From NCBI GenBank assembly GCA_003864495.1, contig ML133452.1, positions 347,672-411,671 of the forward strand: DNA of 64,000 nucleotides, given 5' to 3'. The stretch is from Nemopilema nomurai. Its lineage: Eukaryota > Cnidaria > Scyphozoa > Rhizostomeae > Rhizostomatidae. A model generated the notes under the pieces. The model was given only the letters and a program-made list of their open reading frames with translations. It made no database searches and had not been told where the DNA came from. Of this stretch, positions 52,149 to 64,000 are shown in pieces (position 1 is the stretch's first letter; each line of letters begins with the position of its first letter). The position numbers and the translations under genes are program-made.

Positions 52149-55100
52149 ATGGCGGGACTTGCAGGACGTGGGTTCCAGTTTTTGGCAAAGGGTTTTGCAT
52201 CTACTGCATCGAGAAACATCCTATTAGCAAGCAAAGCCGCAGTTTCAAGTTCACGTTCCAGTTTAACAGCAATAAGCTTGCTACGACGTACATATTGCCA
52301 CCACAGGTAAAAGCATTTTATGTGGTCAGCGTTTTTTCTACATGGAAAATCCTAGTGCAGCAGCTGCGATGGTATCTTATTAAAAAATGTTTTGGAAACT
52401 TCACCTAGGTATTGAATGCGCCTGAATTCCTATTGATATGTGCATTTGTTAAAATATAGGGTCCAAAATTCGTACTGCAAACAAGCACTGTAACAATGAA
52501 GTAATTAGGTTTTGACCTAGGAAAAATATTATCCTTTTCTATCATCTTGTACTACAGACCAGCTTTTTGCACGAGACACACCAAGGAAGCATTTATTTAG
52601 TGGAAAAATGCTAGATCAGTTATCTTTTAAGTTAAATAGCAAATACAATTGTGTGAAAGGAAGTAAGAGTTTATAACAAAAAAATCTGTATTGCACAGGA
52701 GGAAGGTTAAACTTGGAAAGTTAATTAGGAAATAAAGCTCAGTCAATGGATACAATGACATAAATGTATTTGAGTATGTCTCTTTTTATTTAATCTTTTT
52801 CTTCTGAAATTTTGAACTTCTCGAGTAAATTGGAAACTTTCCTGCAGCATGTATGTTAACCATTCAACTTTTAAATGAGCATTCAGAGTCTGCAATTTGT
52901 ATTTGAGAGTGAAGGAAGAATGAAAGCAGCGAACACAATTTGTGTGTGAAAGCAGAGAGCACATTTGAATAGTAACCACCGAAAACCAGAAAAACTGAAC
53001 AACATTAAGCCTATCAAAAAGAGTTCTAGGAAATTAAAAAGCATGTAGCAACAATGTACAACAATTCCTTTCCTAAAGCTATTTATTGAAGACAATGCAA
53101 CATTCAGAGGTGATAAGCCATTAGTGTCCCAAAAACTTGGCTGTTAAAGTCTATTATGTTATTATTTTTGTTATTCAATAAGGGCTACTGCATCACAGCT
53201 ACACACAACATACTTGGATGATAAAATTGTATTTAGCTGCTGCATCTATTGAATCTATTTTTTGTGTTGTTCTGTTAATTTCTATGAAGCCCATTTTGTA
53301 AAAGTTCAAATGCCTAAATGATAAAACCACTACAACTCTGATACTAACTTCTAAGAATCTAAAACTATACCTTGCTTTGTTACTGAAAATATTTAACAAC
53401 TAATAATTGCCACCTTTGAACTAAATTGTCAGCAAAGATAATTTAGCTGTCATAAAATTTTAGTAGAATTTTCCTATGATGGCATCTATGAATTGTGGGC
53501 AGTAGTGTAGTTTAAGGGGAGCTGGGGGCAACCACCCCGATTCCTTGAACAGTTGTAGTCAGAAGTTTAATGAAGACCAAACAACAGCCATTTGCAATAT
53601 TCTGTGAAAAATATAGAGTTGTGTCATATTTCAGTAGGTGCCCTCAACATCACCAGAAATAATTAGGTACGCCACTGTGTTTGGGGTAACAAAATGTACA
53701 TTTATGATCGATGTTCCATCAAGCCTTCCAATTCGAATTGAGATGAGTTCCCTGTGAGAAGCCTCGTTTGCAAGGTGCACGTGATATCGCAATTGCTGAC
53801 CAAGGTTGAGACTGCAGTAAGCGAAAGTTCTTCTGCATTTGTAACCAGCTAGGAGTGAAGGGGTTGATAGTCTAACCAGTGTGTCACTTTTTTCAGCACG
53901 ATGAGCAAGGCTTTTGTCCAACAAGCTGCACCCCATTTCAAGGGCAATGCCGTTACTACCGAAGGAGCATTCAAGGAAATCTCGCTGTCAGATTATAAAG
54001 GTAGTTTTCTTTTTTTGATTCAATTTTGTTTGAATTAGGCCCCACGATATGAAAAGTCTCACCGAGAGGGCGTGCCACTCCTATGATTAAAATTGTTTGA
54101 TTCGTAAAATTTTCATAGTAATTTGTCTACGGTAAGGTCATTTAGAGGAAAATCACGTTTTGTTCTCATCACATTAATTTGGTCACAGAGTGGACGAAAG
54201 AGGGCAGGTGGAAATCAGTTGATGAGGGCTCAAATGAGAAGAATCGATAGTCGTTGTACAGTAAAAACCAGTGCTTTTACCGAGCGTTTTCAGTTGCTGC
54301 TGATCTTTTGTGGTTAAAGTTGATGGCCTTTAGCTATTGAATATGCAATAAAGGCAATGAATTTTTTTGGTGCCACAGTGAATTATACGACAATTACGTA
54401 GGTTAGTTCCGTTTCTTGAAGAAGCGGAGGAAAAATTGTTCTATCAACGTTTGTAGAAAATTCTTTTATTGTATCGTTTTGTTGATATTTACATTTATTT
54501 AACACTAATGAGCGCGTTATGATATATTTAGCCTCAATCATACCATTCCATGGGATAGTTTTCCCCAAGCCCTAAGTGTGAATCGATACAACACACTTTT
54601 GTATAAAGACAATAACAGCTATATAGTCTGATTAACTTTACAAGATTCCAAGTGATTGGTTTCGTTTAGGCACATTATATGTTATAAAGAGGGTCTCCAG
54701 AGATCCATGCTTCTTTTGAGCAGAAATGGCACAGAATTGTCAGCCAGGGTCACGAAACCACGCAATTTCTCTAATATTGACAATGCTCTTCCAGGATTCA
54801 GGACATAAGATTTCTGTGTAGTTGTAGTTTAGAAGATATATCTTTTCATAAATGATAAGATTCCTGATATGCAAATAGTATTGTTGCTTCTTTTTAAGTT
54901 TGCTTATGCTGTTGATTACTTCAAGTCTGTCTACATGTCTTTATCTACAAATAAATTATCAACAAACAAATAAAGAGATATTTTTCAACAAATGAATTAG
55001 ATAAAGTCCTTTATCTACATATAAATTGAAACACTTTCAGGCCTCAGATAACAGCTGAATAGGCAAAGTGTGGAGGCAAAATATGTTATTTGTGTGTGTT

Positions 55101-58100
55101 TATTTCAAAAGCAATCAAGCTTAACAAAGATAATGGTTTAATATGAAAAAGGTGATTTTCTGGAGAATATGGCAGTTATATGGAGGAATGTCTGTAACAT
55201 ATAAGTGCAGAGAAATTAAATCTATAGAATGGTTTGTCCACCTTGTACCACCAAGAGAATTGCTTGGTTTTTTCATAGCACATGGACTCAACATCACTCT
55301 GCATCTTTTAGTAGCAGGCAAAGGGAAAAAAAGCCCAGAATTTTAGTAAACCTCACCAATACAGTGCTCTAAGTCAAGCTGATAAGAGTATTGATAGCTA
55401 ACAAATTTTGCAACTATATATAATTTGTTTCAAAACTGGTGTTTTTCTGCAACGTGGAATGCTACTCAAAACATACATTGTAAAATTATAACACCTAGAG
55501 GAATACTAGAGTAGAAAAAGAACTTAGAAAGCATCTAGCACTCATTTGAAAATGATAGAATGGGAAGGTAGCAGCTGGTGAACAGAAGCATCTGTTTGCG
55601 ACCAAAAATGTTGCAGGTGCTTTCGTCCTATCTTTATTAAAAAATGTTTGAATGTATACCATTACTGCCAAAGACGCAGGTGTCTTTTTATCTGTGCTTA
55701 TTATTCTCATCATTTCATGAGAACAATTGTAGCCATCTTCAGAATTGAAAACTAGTCACAAAACTAAGATTTTTGTGTTTTCACAATGTTGAGTTCATTC
55801 AAATGTTGGTATTTATTTTGGGAAAAAGAAGCTTACAAGGTGGTAAATTGAAATGGACATCAAGTTAGAATGCCAAAGCTAGAAGTGTTTGGGTGAAGTG
55901 ATGAAAATTGGGCCAACTCTGACACAATTTTCTCACTTTACATCCTTATGAAAGTTACACCATTTTTCTGTTTTGATCCTTTTCCGTTTTAAAATTTGAC
56001 TTTCTGATGCGTCTGTCAATTTTTTTCAGGGAAATACCTTGTTTTCTTCTTCTATCCACTTGACTTGTAAGTATCCATATTCCTTTTTGTTCTGTTTTGC
56101 CTTCAAGTAATTTTATGCCTAGAAACACACATGATGCTTTATTTGTAGGTCCTGCTATTTAAAACAAATGAACGAGTTCATCACGTTGACACTGCATAAT
56201 CATTTTCTTCAAGTGATTTTATTAGGGGATTTGGAAAGTTTTTAAGCGCTAATTAGAACGGATCGTGTGTCGAAACCTTTCCATGCTTTTATCATGGCTC
56301 CCTAATCGAATGTGTCAGCTGGGATCTTTGTATTCCAAGACCAGAGCTTTGAAAGCTATCTTCACCTGCTCCATTTTCGTACTATCCATTTCTGCGTACA
56401 TCGAATGACTGTTTGAATGATTCCAATTTCGTACAAAAACAGATCGTCCGTTTTGCGTTCATTTTGTATTGATTTGGTGCATACTGCCGTCCAGAAACTT
56501 GCATTCCTGTCGGTCCCTCCCTGCAGCAATCTATCTTAAGATGGCCATATGTGTTATAATGTGCGACATGTTATAATGTAATATTTTTCCGATTTCAGCA
56601 CCTTTGTTTGCCCAACCGAAATCATCGCATTCAGCGACAGATCAGATGAATTCCGTGCAATTAATTGTGAAGTCCTTGCCTGCTCTGTAGACTCGCACTT
56701 TTCTCATCTTGCGTGGTAAGTTGGTGAACCCCCTTTGTATTTCACAATGTTTACATGATCAGCTCTTTCGGGGCAATCAGCTTGCATCCGACGTGAAAGC
56801 CTAAGTCTACTTTATACGGACTCCAGTTTCAGCTAACTGCCCCCTTAACATCAGTTTTTTATTCACTATTTAAGACTTTTCGCAGGGAGACACAGGCCTC
56901 TCCATTTATTTTATTATTAGACAAAAAAGAACTGAACAGAGAAGCATAAATGATACTTTATTTACCCGCTGAAAATATGGAAGTGATTTTGGTTCTTTCT
57001 TTTCGCATTTGAAATCAAAAGCAGGATTTTACGCTGTATCATCATTTCGCCTTTCAGGACAAGCCAAGAGAGAAAGAAGGGAGGCCTTGGCAAAATGAAA
57101 ATCCCAGTTCTCTCCGATCTGACAAAACAGATTTCCAGAGATTATGGTGTCTTGTTAGAAGATCAGGGTGTTTCCCTCAGGTGAATCATCCACATATACC
57201 TTATGGCAATTAATCTACAGTATGAAAGTTGGTCGAAATACAGCAATTATCACAGTATTTTGTTTTTATACAGTATATCACTGTGATTTCAGCTCAAATC
57301 GATAGCAAACTATATGTAATCTCGCAATGATAACACAGATGGAGAAGTCTGTTTTGTTCTCGTACGTGTGTTTGTTTTCGTAAGACTGCAAGTGTCGAAG
57401 ACTATTAAAGTATGTTTATCGCGTAAGTGGTAAGTACACAGGTTGTATAGATATGAGATTTCGATTGCTTTTCTGATGGCTGTTAACTGACACAGAGATA
57501 ATGGAGTAAGTGGACCTGTCAATCATTGGCTCTCTTCAGTGGCTCTCTTCAGTGGCTCTCTTCAGCGGCTCTCTTCAGTATCATATGCTTTTTAAAGCCA
57601 AACTCTAATCGCCCTGGGGCTTTTACCGTTCAATTCTTTAACCAAGATGATTACTGCTCAACTGACTAATCACTTCTCTGCAGAGGTTTGTTTATCATCG
57701 ACGACAAGGGAATCCTGCGACAGATCACCGTAAACGACTTACCAGTAGGCAGGTCCGTTGACGAGACGCTGAGACTGGTCCAAGCTTTCCAGTTTACTGA
57801 TAAACACGGCGAAGTTTGCCCTGCTGGCTGGAAGCCTGGGTCCGACACGGTAAGTTTTCACTTTTTGCACTAATTTCTAACCATGAATTATTTGAACTTT
57901 ACATTGGGCTATGTTCAGTTGCACAAAACTTTCCGAGACCAGCAAATTGTGTGTTTTAAGATTTAAAACAAGTGCTCTAGGTCTTTGTGTTTTTAGTCAG
58001 AGGGAGGGGAGAGGGTCAGTTGGAGTTCGTTGAGACTTGTGGTAAAAGGCATTACAAAATGGCTCAAAGTGTAAAAGCTGCAGAAGTCGCTCAAGGCCTA

Positions 58101-58839
58101 ACTTGTCTTTTGACGTATATCTCCATGGCTGTTTTTGTTGGGGTCATACACCGAAAATGCTTGAACTTATTAGTTGGAGACTTGGCGATTCTGCTATTAT
58201 GAACAAGGCAATGATGCTATTCAATAACTCACGGTAATAGGATCACTGTCGCAACTACATCTTGTTTTGTATTTCTGTAAACTTGCTAGCATCTTATTTA
58301 ACCACTGCGCAAAAACAAATTCTTTCGTGAGTTATTGAATAGTATCATTGCCTTGCACGACCTTGTTATTTAGAAAAGACGGCAGCGCATATAAAGAGAG
58401 TTACGAAACCTAATTTTGTCTTTACCAGGGCTGTAGACCAATATAGATATAATTAGATATTCGAAACCTTGCACACCTAAGCAGCAGGCGTCATACTGAC
58501 TTGTGTAAGCGATGCAAAATATATTTTTGCACCATTTAAACAGCAGACAGAATGTTTCCTTAGTTTAATAAACCTTTTTGAAATATAAAGTGTTGAGGTA
58601 TAAATTGAACTTTAACAAAAGTACATCAAACGTGTATTTATCTAAATGCAAAGTATAACACTTTGAGAATGATATTAACGTCAAGACTTGTTTGATAGGA
58701 CAGGTTTATTCCAGGGCTTCTGGTGTGTCTGTTTGATTTCACTGAAAACGTAAGACCACGGCATGTGTCTAATGATGAAAATTTTTTCTAGATCAAACCT
58801 GATGTCAACAAAAGCCAGGAGTACTTCTCGAAGCAATGA
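52149..58839 (+). CDS. PRDX3: Mitochondrial typical 2-Cys peroxiredoxin (thioredoxin-dependent peroxide reductase)
   Basis: Reduces hydrogen peroxide and organic peroxides in mitochondria using thioredoxin. Exons: 52149-52306, 53897-54000, 56030-56066, 56599-56715, 57058-57180, 57684-57849 and 58792-58839. Together they encode 250 residues, close to vertebrate PRDX3 (about 256). Residues 1-52 form a basic, Ser/Ala-rich mitochondrial presequence ([20 protein letters not shown]). The catalytic domain starts near [19 protein letters not shown] carries the peroxidatic Cys104. [20 protein letters not shown] and [11 protein letters not shown] (resolving Cys225) follow. GGLG and the C-terminal EYFSKQ (a YF motif) are the features associated with sensitivity to overoxidation in eukaryotic 2-Cys peroxiredoxins. 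Splice phases are consistent throughout. The presequence separates it from cytosolic PRDX1/2. Confidence 0.95.
57527..57578. repeat. 13-bp minisatellite, four copies
   Basis: Four tandem copies of TGGCTCTCTTCAG lie in the peroxiredoxin intron before exon 6; the last starts with C in place of T. It sits about 105 bp upstream of the exon 6 acceptor. Confidence 0.9.
58204..58355. mobile_element. MITE-like element with 30-bp inverted ends
   Basis: The 30-bp ends at 58204-58233 (starting CAAGGCAATGAT) and 58326-58355 are reverse complements with one mismatch. They flank a non-coding centre of about 92 bp. The element lies in the last intron of the peroxiredoxin gene. It could be a miniature inverted-repeat transposon or a foldback element; no clear target-site duplication is seen. 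Confidence 0.7.
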
Positions 58840-59433
58840 AGTCTGTAGAACAAGTCAGTCAGAGACATTTTATGCTGGGGAAGCTTAGCTGTTAATTTGC
58901 ATAGGGCGATAATCGTGTTTGCTTGAGTTTTGTTGTGTTGACAAATTTACTCTTAACTACCAAAGTTGCTTCGAAATATTGATGTTGATATTACTGGATA
59001 TTAATGTCAGCGGTACTGTGAGTCCTGTGACGTCACTCGTGTCTGCTTTCTACTTCGCCGAAGGTTGTTTGCTCAAGGAGAACATTAGCCTAAGTAAAGC
59101 GAAAAAAACGTTTCTCTGTTTGAAGAGTGAAGCTCACGTAAGACTCACACCACGGACGTGTAAATAATGTTAAGGTCTCCATGTCTTTGTTTGAGAAAGT
59201 CAGCATTTGACCAATAGCAAATCCAAGTGTTGATGCGACCACAGATGTTTAATTCCTGATGTATACCTTTAAGTTTGGATCAATTGTGTTGTTCAGGAAT
59301 CCATAATTCACGAAATATATTCGCAGGTAAATTTGATTTGAATGATTATGTCGCCGAGGGAAGGGATTCCACAGTGCGGAGTTTGTGTATTTATCTGTGA
59401 AAGTCAGATTTAGGTCCCGGCCGGCAGCTACCT
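58840..59433. other. Region between the peroxiredoxin and minus-strand genes
   Basis: This should hold the 3' UTRs of two convergent genes. No other coding feature is supported. Confidence 0.5.
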
Positions 59434-60485
59434 TTATGAAGAAATTTTCTGGTTTTTTAGATTAAGCAGCTGCAAATCTTTTTCCAGTTCCAAATTGCCG
59501 GCCACGAGCGATTGACTGATCGATTGCCGCAACGCCCTCAGCTGTTCTTTCGCCGACTCTGCCCTTGCCGAGTTCCCTTGCTGAGTCCCTTCTTCAGATT
59601 TGTCTTTGCCGACCTTGCGTCCTTTTGCAAGAGCCTCTATTTCTAAGGTAACGTCTCTTGTTTTGGTGGGGGAGGTTGGTGTCCGAACGCCCCTTGGTTT
59701 CGAATCCGCACTCAGCGATGGGACTGATCCAGTTGTGTTGTAATGAGTTTCTCCCCCTGGTAATTCGGTGTTAGAGTTTATCTCCAAAGAGGGAATTCTT
59801 ATGTCAAACTTGGTGCTGAACTTCGTGTTGTTAACTGGGTGACGGGGGTTGCGAATTCGAGCTTGTTCTCCTCTTTTTGCGCGGTAATGAGACCCTTCAT
59901 TGTCGCGAAGACAATCTTCGTTTCCAATACTTGAATCTTCGTAACGTGAGGGGTGCTTTTCAGTCAATTCCTTTTCTTGTCCCTTTTCCTGTTCATTTCT
60001 TGTTCCATTTTTTGTTCCATTTCTTCCATACCACGTTTATCAGTATAAGAAGCTGCTGCTCCTGTTTTGTTACTGCGGGGTTTTTTCTCAGCCTCCTTCT
60101 CTTTCTGCCTCTTCTGCGCCCTACTTCGGGTTCCCAAAGGGCTTATGGACTTCCCATCAGCTGATAAATAGTTGTATTTTGTCGTCTTGTCCTTTGTCTG
60201 CTGCTGCTGATGATTTTTGTCTCCTTGGATCATTGTTTCACGTGACGTTCGAGCACCCACATCCCAATTATCATTTGGCGACACCCTTCGAACGTTTTCT
60301 ATCCTGAAGCCTCGGATAGACTTCTGCCTCGTTGTCACATTGGGCATGCTTTGCACTATTCGTATGTCAATAGGCCTAAGTGAGTAACCATGGCCGCCTC
60401 TACCCAGCTGTACAACACTTTGACTGTCGCTTTGTTTACTCTCATGCTTTCTCAGTTGATGTACCATGTTCTGCGGGTTCGCTTC
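59434..60485 (-). CDS. Hypothetical charged, probably disordered protein; split by a frameshift
   Basis: On the minus strand, a frame from the ATG at 60467 (MVHQLRKHESKQSDSQ) stays open for 167 residues to a stop at 59964-59966. A second frame carries straight on from there for about 177 residues to 59434, ending LELEKDLQLLNLKNQKISS. Both halves are rich in Lys, Arg, Glu, Gln and Ser; the junction is an A/G-rich run (GAAAAGGGACAAGAAAAGG), where a one-base slip or sequence error is plausible. The first frame also extends upstream of the ATG to an acceptor-like TTCTTCTTAG at 60486-60495, so 60485 may be an internal exon start with earlier exons unseen. The Met/Glu/Gln-rich segment (GMEEMEQKMEQEMNRKRD) suggests a short coiled coil. 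I do not recognise the family. Confidence 0.5.
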
Positions 60486-63400
60486 CTAAGAAGAATAAAC
60501 GTTTGATATAAATGTATTCACGGAAGGATTGCTATTACTCAAATGTACACTCTGACCAAGTATGTCCTACTCGTCACGTTTTTGCCTCTCCGAAGGTGCG
60601 CTGCTAAACGTCCCAATGGACTTCTCCAACTAATTCTAAAACAAACATGACCATAAATTTCAGTAGATTTACGTAGCCGATAAGAAATTTTCGATAGCAT
60701 TAATTCCTCTTTGCAATAAACGCACTGGTATACAAGTCATAGATCGTTCGTTACATTTGCAAAGGCCTAGATGAGTAACAGACTTATCTAAAAATAAGCA
60801 AGCAAAGAATGGTGGTTTGAAGGACCAAACGAATGAAAGACTCAGTAAATCGTGGGCCAAGCCAGTTACGAACTAAGTTCGCTCGCTAAAGGTCTCGCAA
60901 ACTATGTACGGTTGTTGTTGAGAATATATGCCCGTAGTTCAATGGGCGTGCTGTAATTTGGGTGTTAGTTTTGTGGTGAAATAATGCTATTGGGTCGATG
61001 GATCAATGTCTGTACGGAATGTGAGCAGTTGTCTTTTCGCTTCGAATGAACGCGCGATTTGTGTTAAATTCAGCGTATTATGTATAGCCTGTTGGTGGCT
61101 ACTAAATTTCTATCTGTGGATCTTTGAAATCCTGTTAGTTTTACTCATCTGAAGTTGCTGTTAGGTCCACGAATTCGGTGGAATTTGACAACCGACGTCT
61201 TTGTGTTTGAGAGCGACCCTACGTGTGAGAAGCCACGACGTATTCAACATGTGCGAAGCAATTTGATGTTACAAAGACATGAAAATATCCAGCACTACCC
61301 ATTTTTACTACTGGTGAAGTCATTGGAATAGAGAATGGGTTGGTTTTTTGAGGGGATCGGCATAGAGCGTGGTTGGAGTAGTGAAATAAAACGTATGGTC
61401 CTTCAAAAAAGTCTGCCCAATCATTAAATTTTTTAGAGTCATCACTAGGTAATACCTCAGACCACTAGATAATACCAAAGTGTTTGTGGTTGGTGTGTGG
61501 CGGTGGTCCCCATGAGTTTGTGATGAGAATTGGCTGTATTTTACTTGACGTTCAAACATTTCCTCTGGAACACCAGCCATATGCCACTCCTGTTTTCACA
61601 TCTAGTGGTTGTGATTTCAAGGGTAGGACTGGATTTGGTATTCGAACCTCCTGTGTGAGGACCCCACAGCTCTGGACAAATATTGTGTAACACTTTGAGG
61701 TTCCATCTCAACCTAACAAGGCTAGGCCTGGTTAGTTAGGGGTAAAGATAAGAATAGGGGCATTTTACCCCAACCAATGGTCTTGCCCTCAACATCATAT
61801 TATTCCTTCCCAATAAACAAAAGCATTCGACGTGACGTCATTGTCACTTAACGAATTGCCAAAAATTTCAGGTATGTTATTGTAAGGTTGTCGTTTACAA
61901 AAGGCGTTTGTGAATGTGTTTTGAAAAGAAAAGCGGTTAGAAGCCGGCACCCCTCTGGGGAGCTGGAGCAATTGCTGGTCGATCAAAATTGTGCGTAGAA
62001 TATTTGAATGACGTCGAAGCGAGCCACCTGGGACAGGGTGTTTATGGCGGTGCCGCCTATGGTTCAACCGCAAAATTTATTCAAGTGGGTCAATAAATAC
62101 AGCAATTCAAGCCAATTTAGTTCATTTGACGCTGAAATTTGAACAATAGCTATTTTTGTCGAGGTGCACATCAATATGTTACTTGCTGATCTAATCCTAC
62201 TAGTTGGCGCATATTGATCTAATTAATAAGGGTTAATAAATGCTTGGTATAAATGCAAACAACCAATGCCATTTTTGCAGCCAAATATGCCCCAACGTAA
62301 TTGCTTCATGTAATGTTTTGAAAAAAGTATCTAAGCCGTTATTCAAATGACTTGGATACGTGATCTTTAAGCATGTCAACCCCATCAGTTCAATAATCGT
62401 TCGGTGATTTTTGCACTTCTTGTATGTTTAATGATTGTGATGGCGGAAGACTTCGAGCGGTCAAATAAATGCAACTTGTATAGTTTAACAAGTTATAATA
62501 ATTCCAATAACATAAACTCCCGAAAGAGAATATGGAAGTCACTCTAGCTGATCCCGTAGAAGTGAATTAGTTATCTACATTTATCAACGATTGATATATG
62601 AATTTCTACGGAAAACGAATTACAATCTAGCCAATCAAATTATTAAAAACAGAAAAGGTGTGCATGGGAAAATATAAGAAAAACAGTTAGTCAGAGTACA
62701 TTCAATGCCTGAAAGAAGATGCCAAAAGGTACGGAAGAGAGGCTGTTACGTAAAAGAATGTGAAAAGGAGAATCAGCATGACCAATGCGGAAAATTAGCA
62801 AGCAGTGAACAGATGTTGTGACGCAGGGAAGAAAATATCTAGAAAAATGAATGGGAAAAGGGCTAACGTTACAGATTAATAAGTAGATTCTTATGTAATG
62901 AAGCAAACCCCCAGCTAACTAAATCTCGTATAATGCTGACCCATACCAAAGGAAATGGACAGCAATCATTTGCAGAAAATAATTTTTGTTGGTACAGGTT
63001 TTTCATGATTACATGTTTTGAAACTACTTCAACCAGTTCTCAAGGATCATGTTTGCATGCAACATTTTTCCAAACATGCAGAAAACAAATGTTGGATGAC
63101 ATGTTGGATGCGTTTGACAGCCCGCTTAAAGATGCCAAAGAACATTTAAAGTTTTGTGCAGTAAATGTTGATGAAGTGGGTTTAAAGCTGGGTGAAGTGT
63201 TTGTTGAAGTGTTTGATGCGTTTGACCGGGGCTTTGGAGGTCTGATTCTCATTCCTTCAAGTCTGTTTATTGTAATAATGGTCCAAAAAGCTTTCCAGTA
63301 ACGCAATGTTTTACATGCCACTGGCGCAATGTTTATCTTCAAAGACATGAATAACGATCAGGAACTGAATATCAATACCAATGCTTGCATCACACTGAAC

Positions 63401-64000
63401 TTCAAACATTTCATTACATACCTGAACGTGATATAACAATCGAAAAACCAATTCGACTCGGTACACCTTATTCTTCTATTTGAGAAATGTGACAACCTAA
63501 ACTGGACTTTCATGGACCTTATTTACTGAGACAGCTAACACTCGATCTGATGTAGCAATCCAGATAAATCCACCTGCTTTTCAAAGTTATGTAATGCAGG
63601 TTGAGTAAAGAAATTAATTTAGGTTGTATTGAATCTCGAAAAAACAATAAATGTTAAGATGAGTGGATAAAGGTAACTAAAGAAAGGAATCTAAACAAGA
63701 TCCTGGTGAGACAATGTAGTAAATTTCAGGTATATTACGACCTGTGCCGCAAATCGTAGCGATCGGAATCACCTGCCTTTTCAAAGAACCTCATTCCAAT
63801 CGGTTATCGTTTCAAAAAGCTGCAGGAAAGTTTAGAATCGCAGTTTTTCGCTCAAGAACCTCCATGTAATGAGCTCTCTACTTCTTGCGTCGGAACGTTT
63901 TCGTAAACCTGGAAAAGGCCTGATACATCACTCAGAAAAATTTCCTGGCTCGCCTTCATTTGGTTCCATGTATTTTCTTCACATCGAAAGCCGCCGGTTC
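60486..64000. other. Right-hand end of the window, no gene identified
   Basis: No exon with family similarity was recognised. The open frames at 62933-63348 exist on both strands over the same bases, which is typical of non-coding sequence. Upstream exons of the minus-strand gene could lie here, but I could not place any. Confidence 0.4.

Noticed and set aside
53631..53936. 101-codon minus-strand frame before peroxiredoxin exon 2
   Set aside because: No family recognised, no conserved motif, and it overlaps the peroxiredoxin acceptor region on the other strand.
62933..63348. Two long frames on opposite strands near the right edge
   Set aside because: They overlap on both strands and have no similarity that I recognise; probably non-coding.

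Overview
This window looks like animal (metazoan) nuclear DNA: AT-rich, with many short exons, standard GT-AG introns, signal-peptide exons, simple repeats and decayed transposons. The gene content suggests a cnidarian, probably an anthozoan, but no marker gene here proves that. Evidence includes an expanded gamma-glutamyltranspeptidase (GGT) family, secreted Cys/Pro-rich proteins with a Lys-Arg propeptide site as in nematocyst wall proteins, and a discoidin/fibronectin-III receptor. All genes lie on the + strand except one hypothetical gene at 59.4-60.5 kb.

Layout. (1) 1-31.1 kb is a tandem array of a two-gene cassette with a period of about 12-13 kb: GGT-A (1039-6237), Pro/Cys-rich secreted protein P1 (9054-12209), GGT-B (13664-18976), Pro/Cys-rich protein P2 (22413-24041), GGT-C (25757-31115). 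The nine exons that follow the N-terminal exon have identical lengths in all three GGT copies (60, 202, 114, 191, 140, 191, 229, 181 and 110 bp). All three copies are open and keep the catalytic threonine. P1 and P2 share a two-exon design with a phase-2 intron, a signal peptide, a dibasic KR site followed by Gln, an A/S/T/D-rich spacer, a Cys-Pro/polyproline block and a basic tail. P1 carries an apparent frameshift, and its intron holds a decayed Penelope-like retroelement. (2) 32.7-34.5 kb is TRAPPC4, a vesicle-tethering subunit. (3) 37.2-49.9 kb is a 13-exon, 1008-residue predicted single-pass receptor with three F5/8-type-C (discoidin) domains, three fibronectin-III-like domains, one membrane segment and a basic cytoplasmic tail. 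(4) 52.1-58.8 kb is a seven-exon mitochondrial 2-Cys peroxiredoxin (PRDX3-like, 250 residues). (5) 59.4-60.5 kb on the minus strand is an unrecognised, probably disordered protein split by a frameshift. The remaining sequence is intergenic, with inverted-repeat elements and simple repeats.

The main candidate for a new system is the interleaved GGT / Cys-Pro-rich array. I infer, without proof, that the enzyme and the structural protein act together in an extracellular or secretory compartment, possibly the nematocyst, whose matrix in Hydra contains poly-gamma-glutamate. The first (signal or anchor) exon of each GGT copy could not be fixed from sequence alone. Exon boundaries were deduced by hand from reading frame, splice consensus and protein-family similarity.
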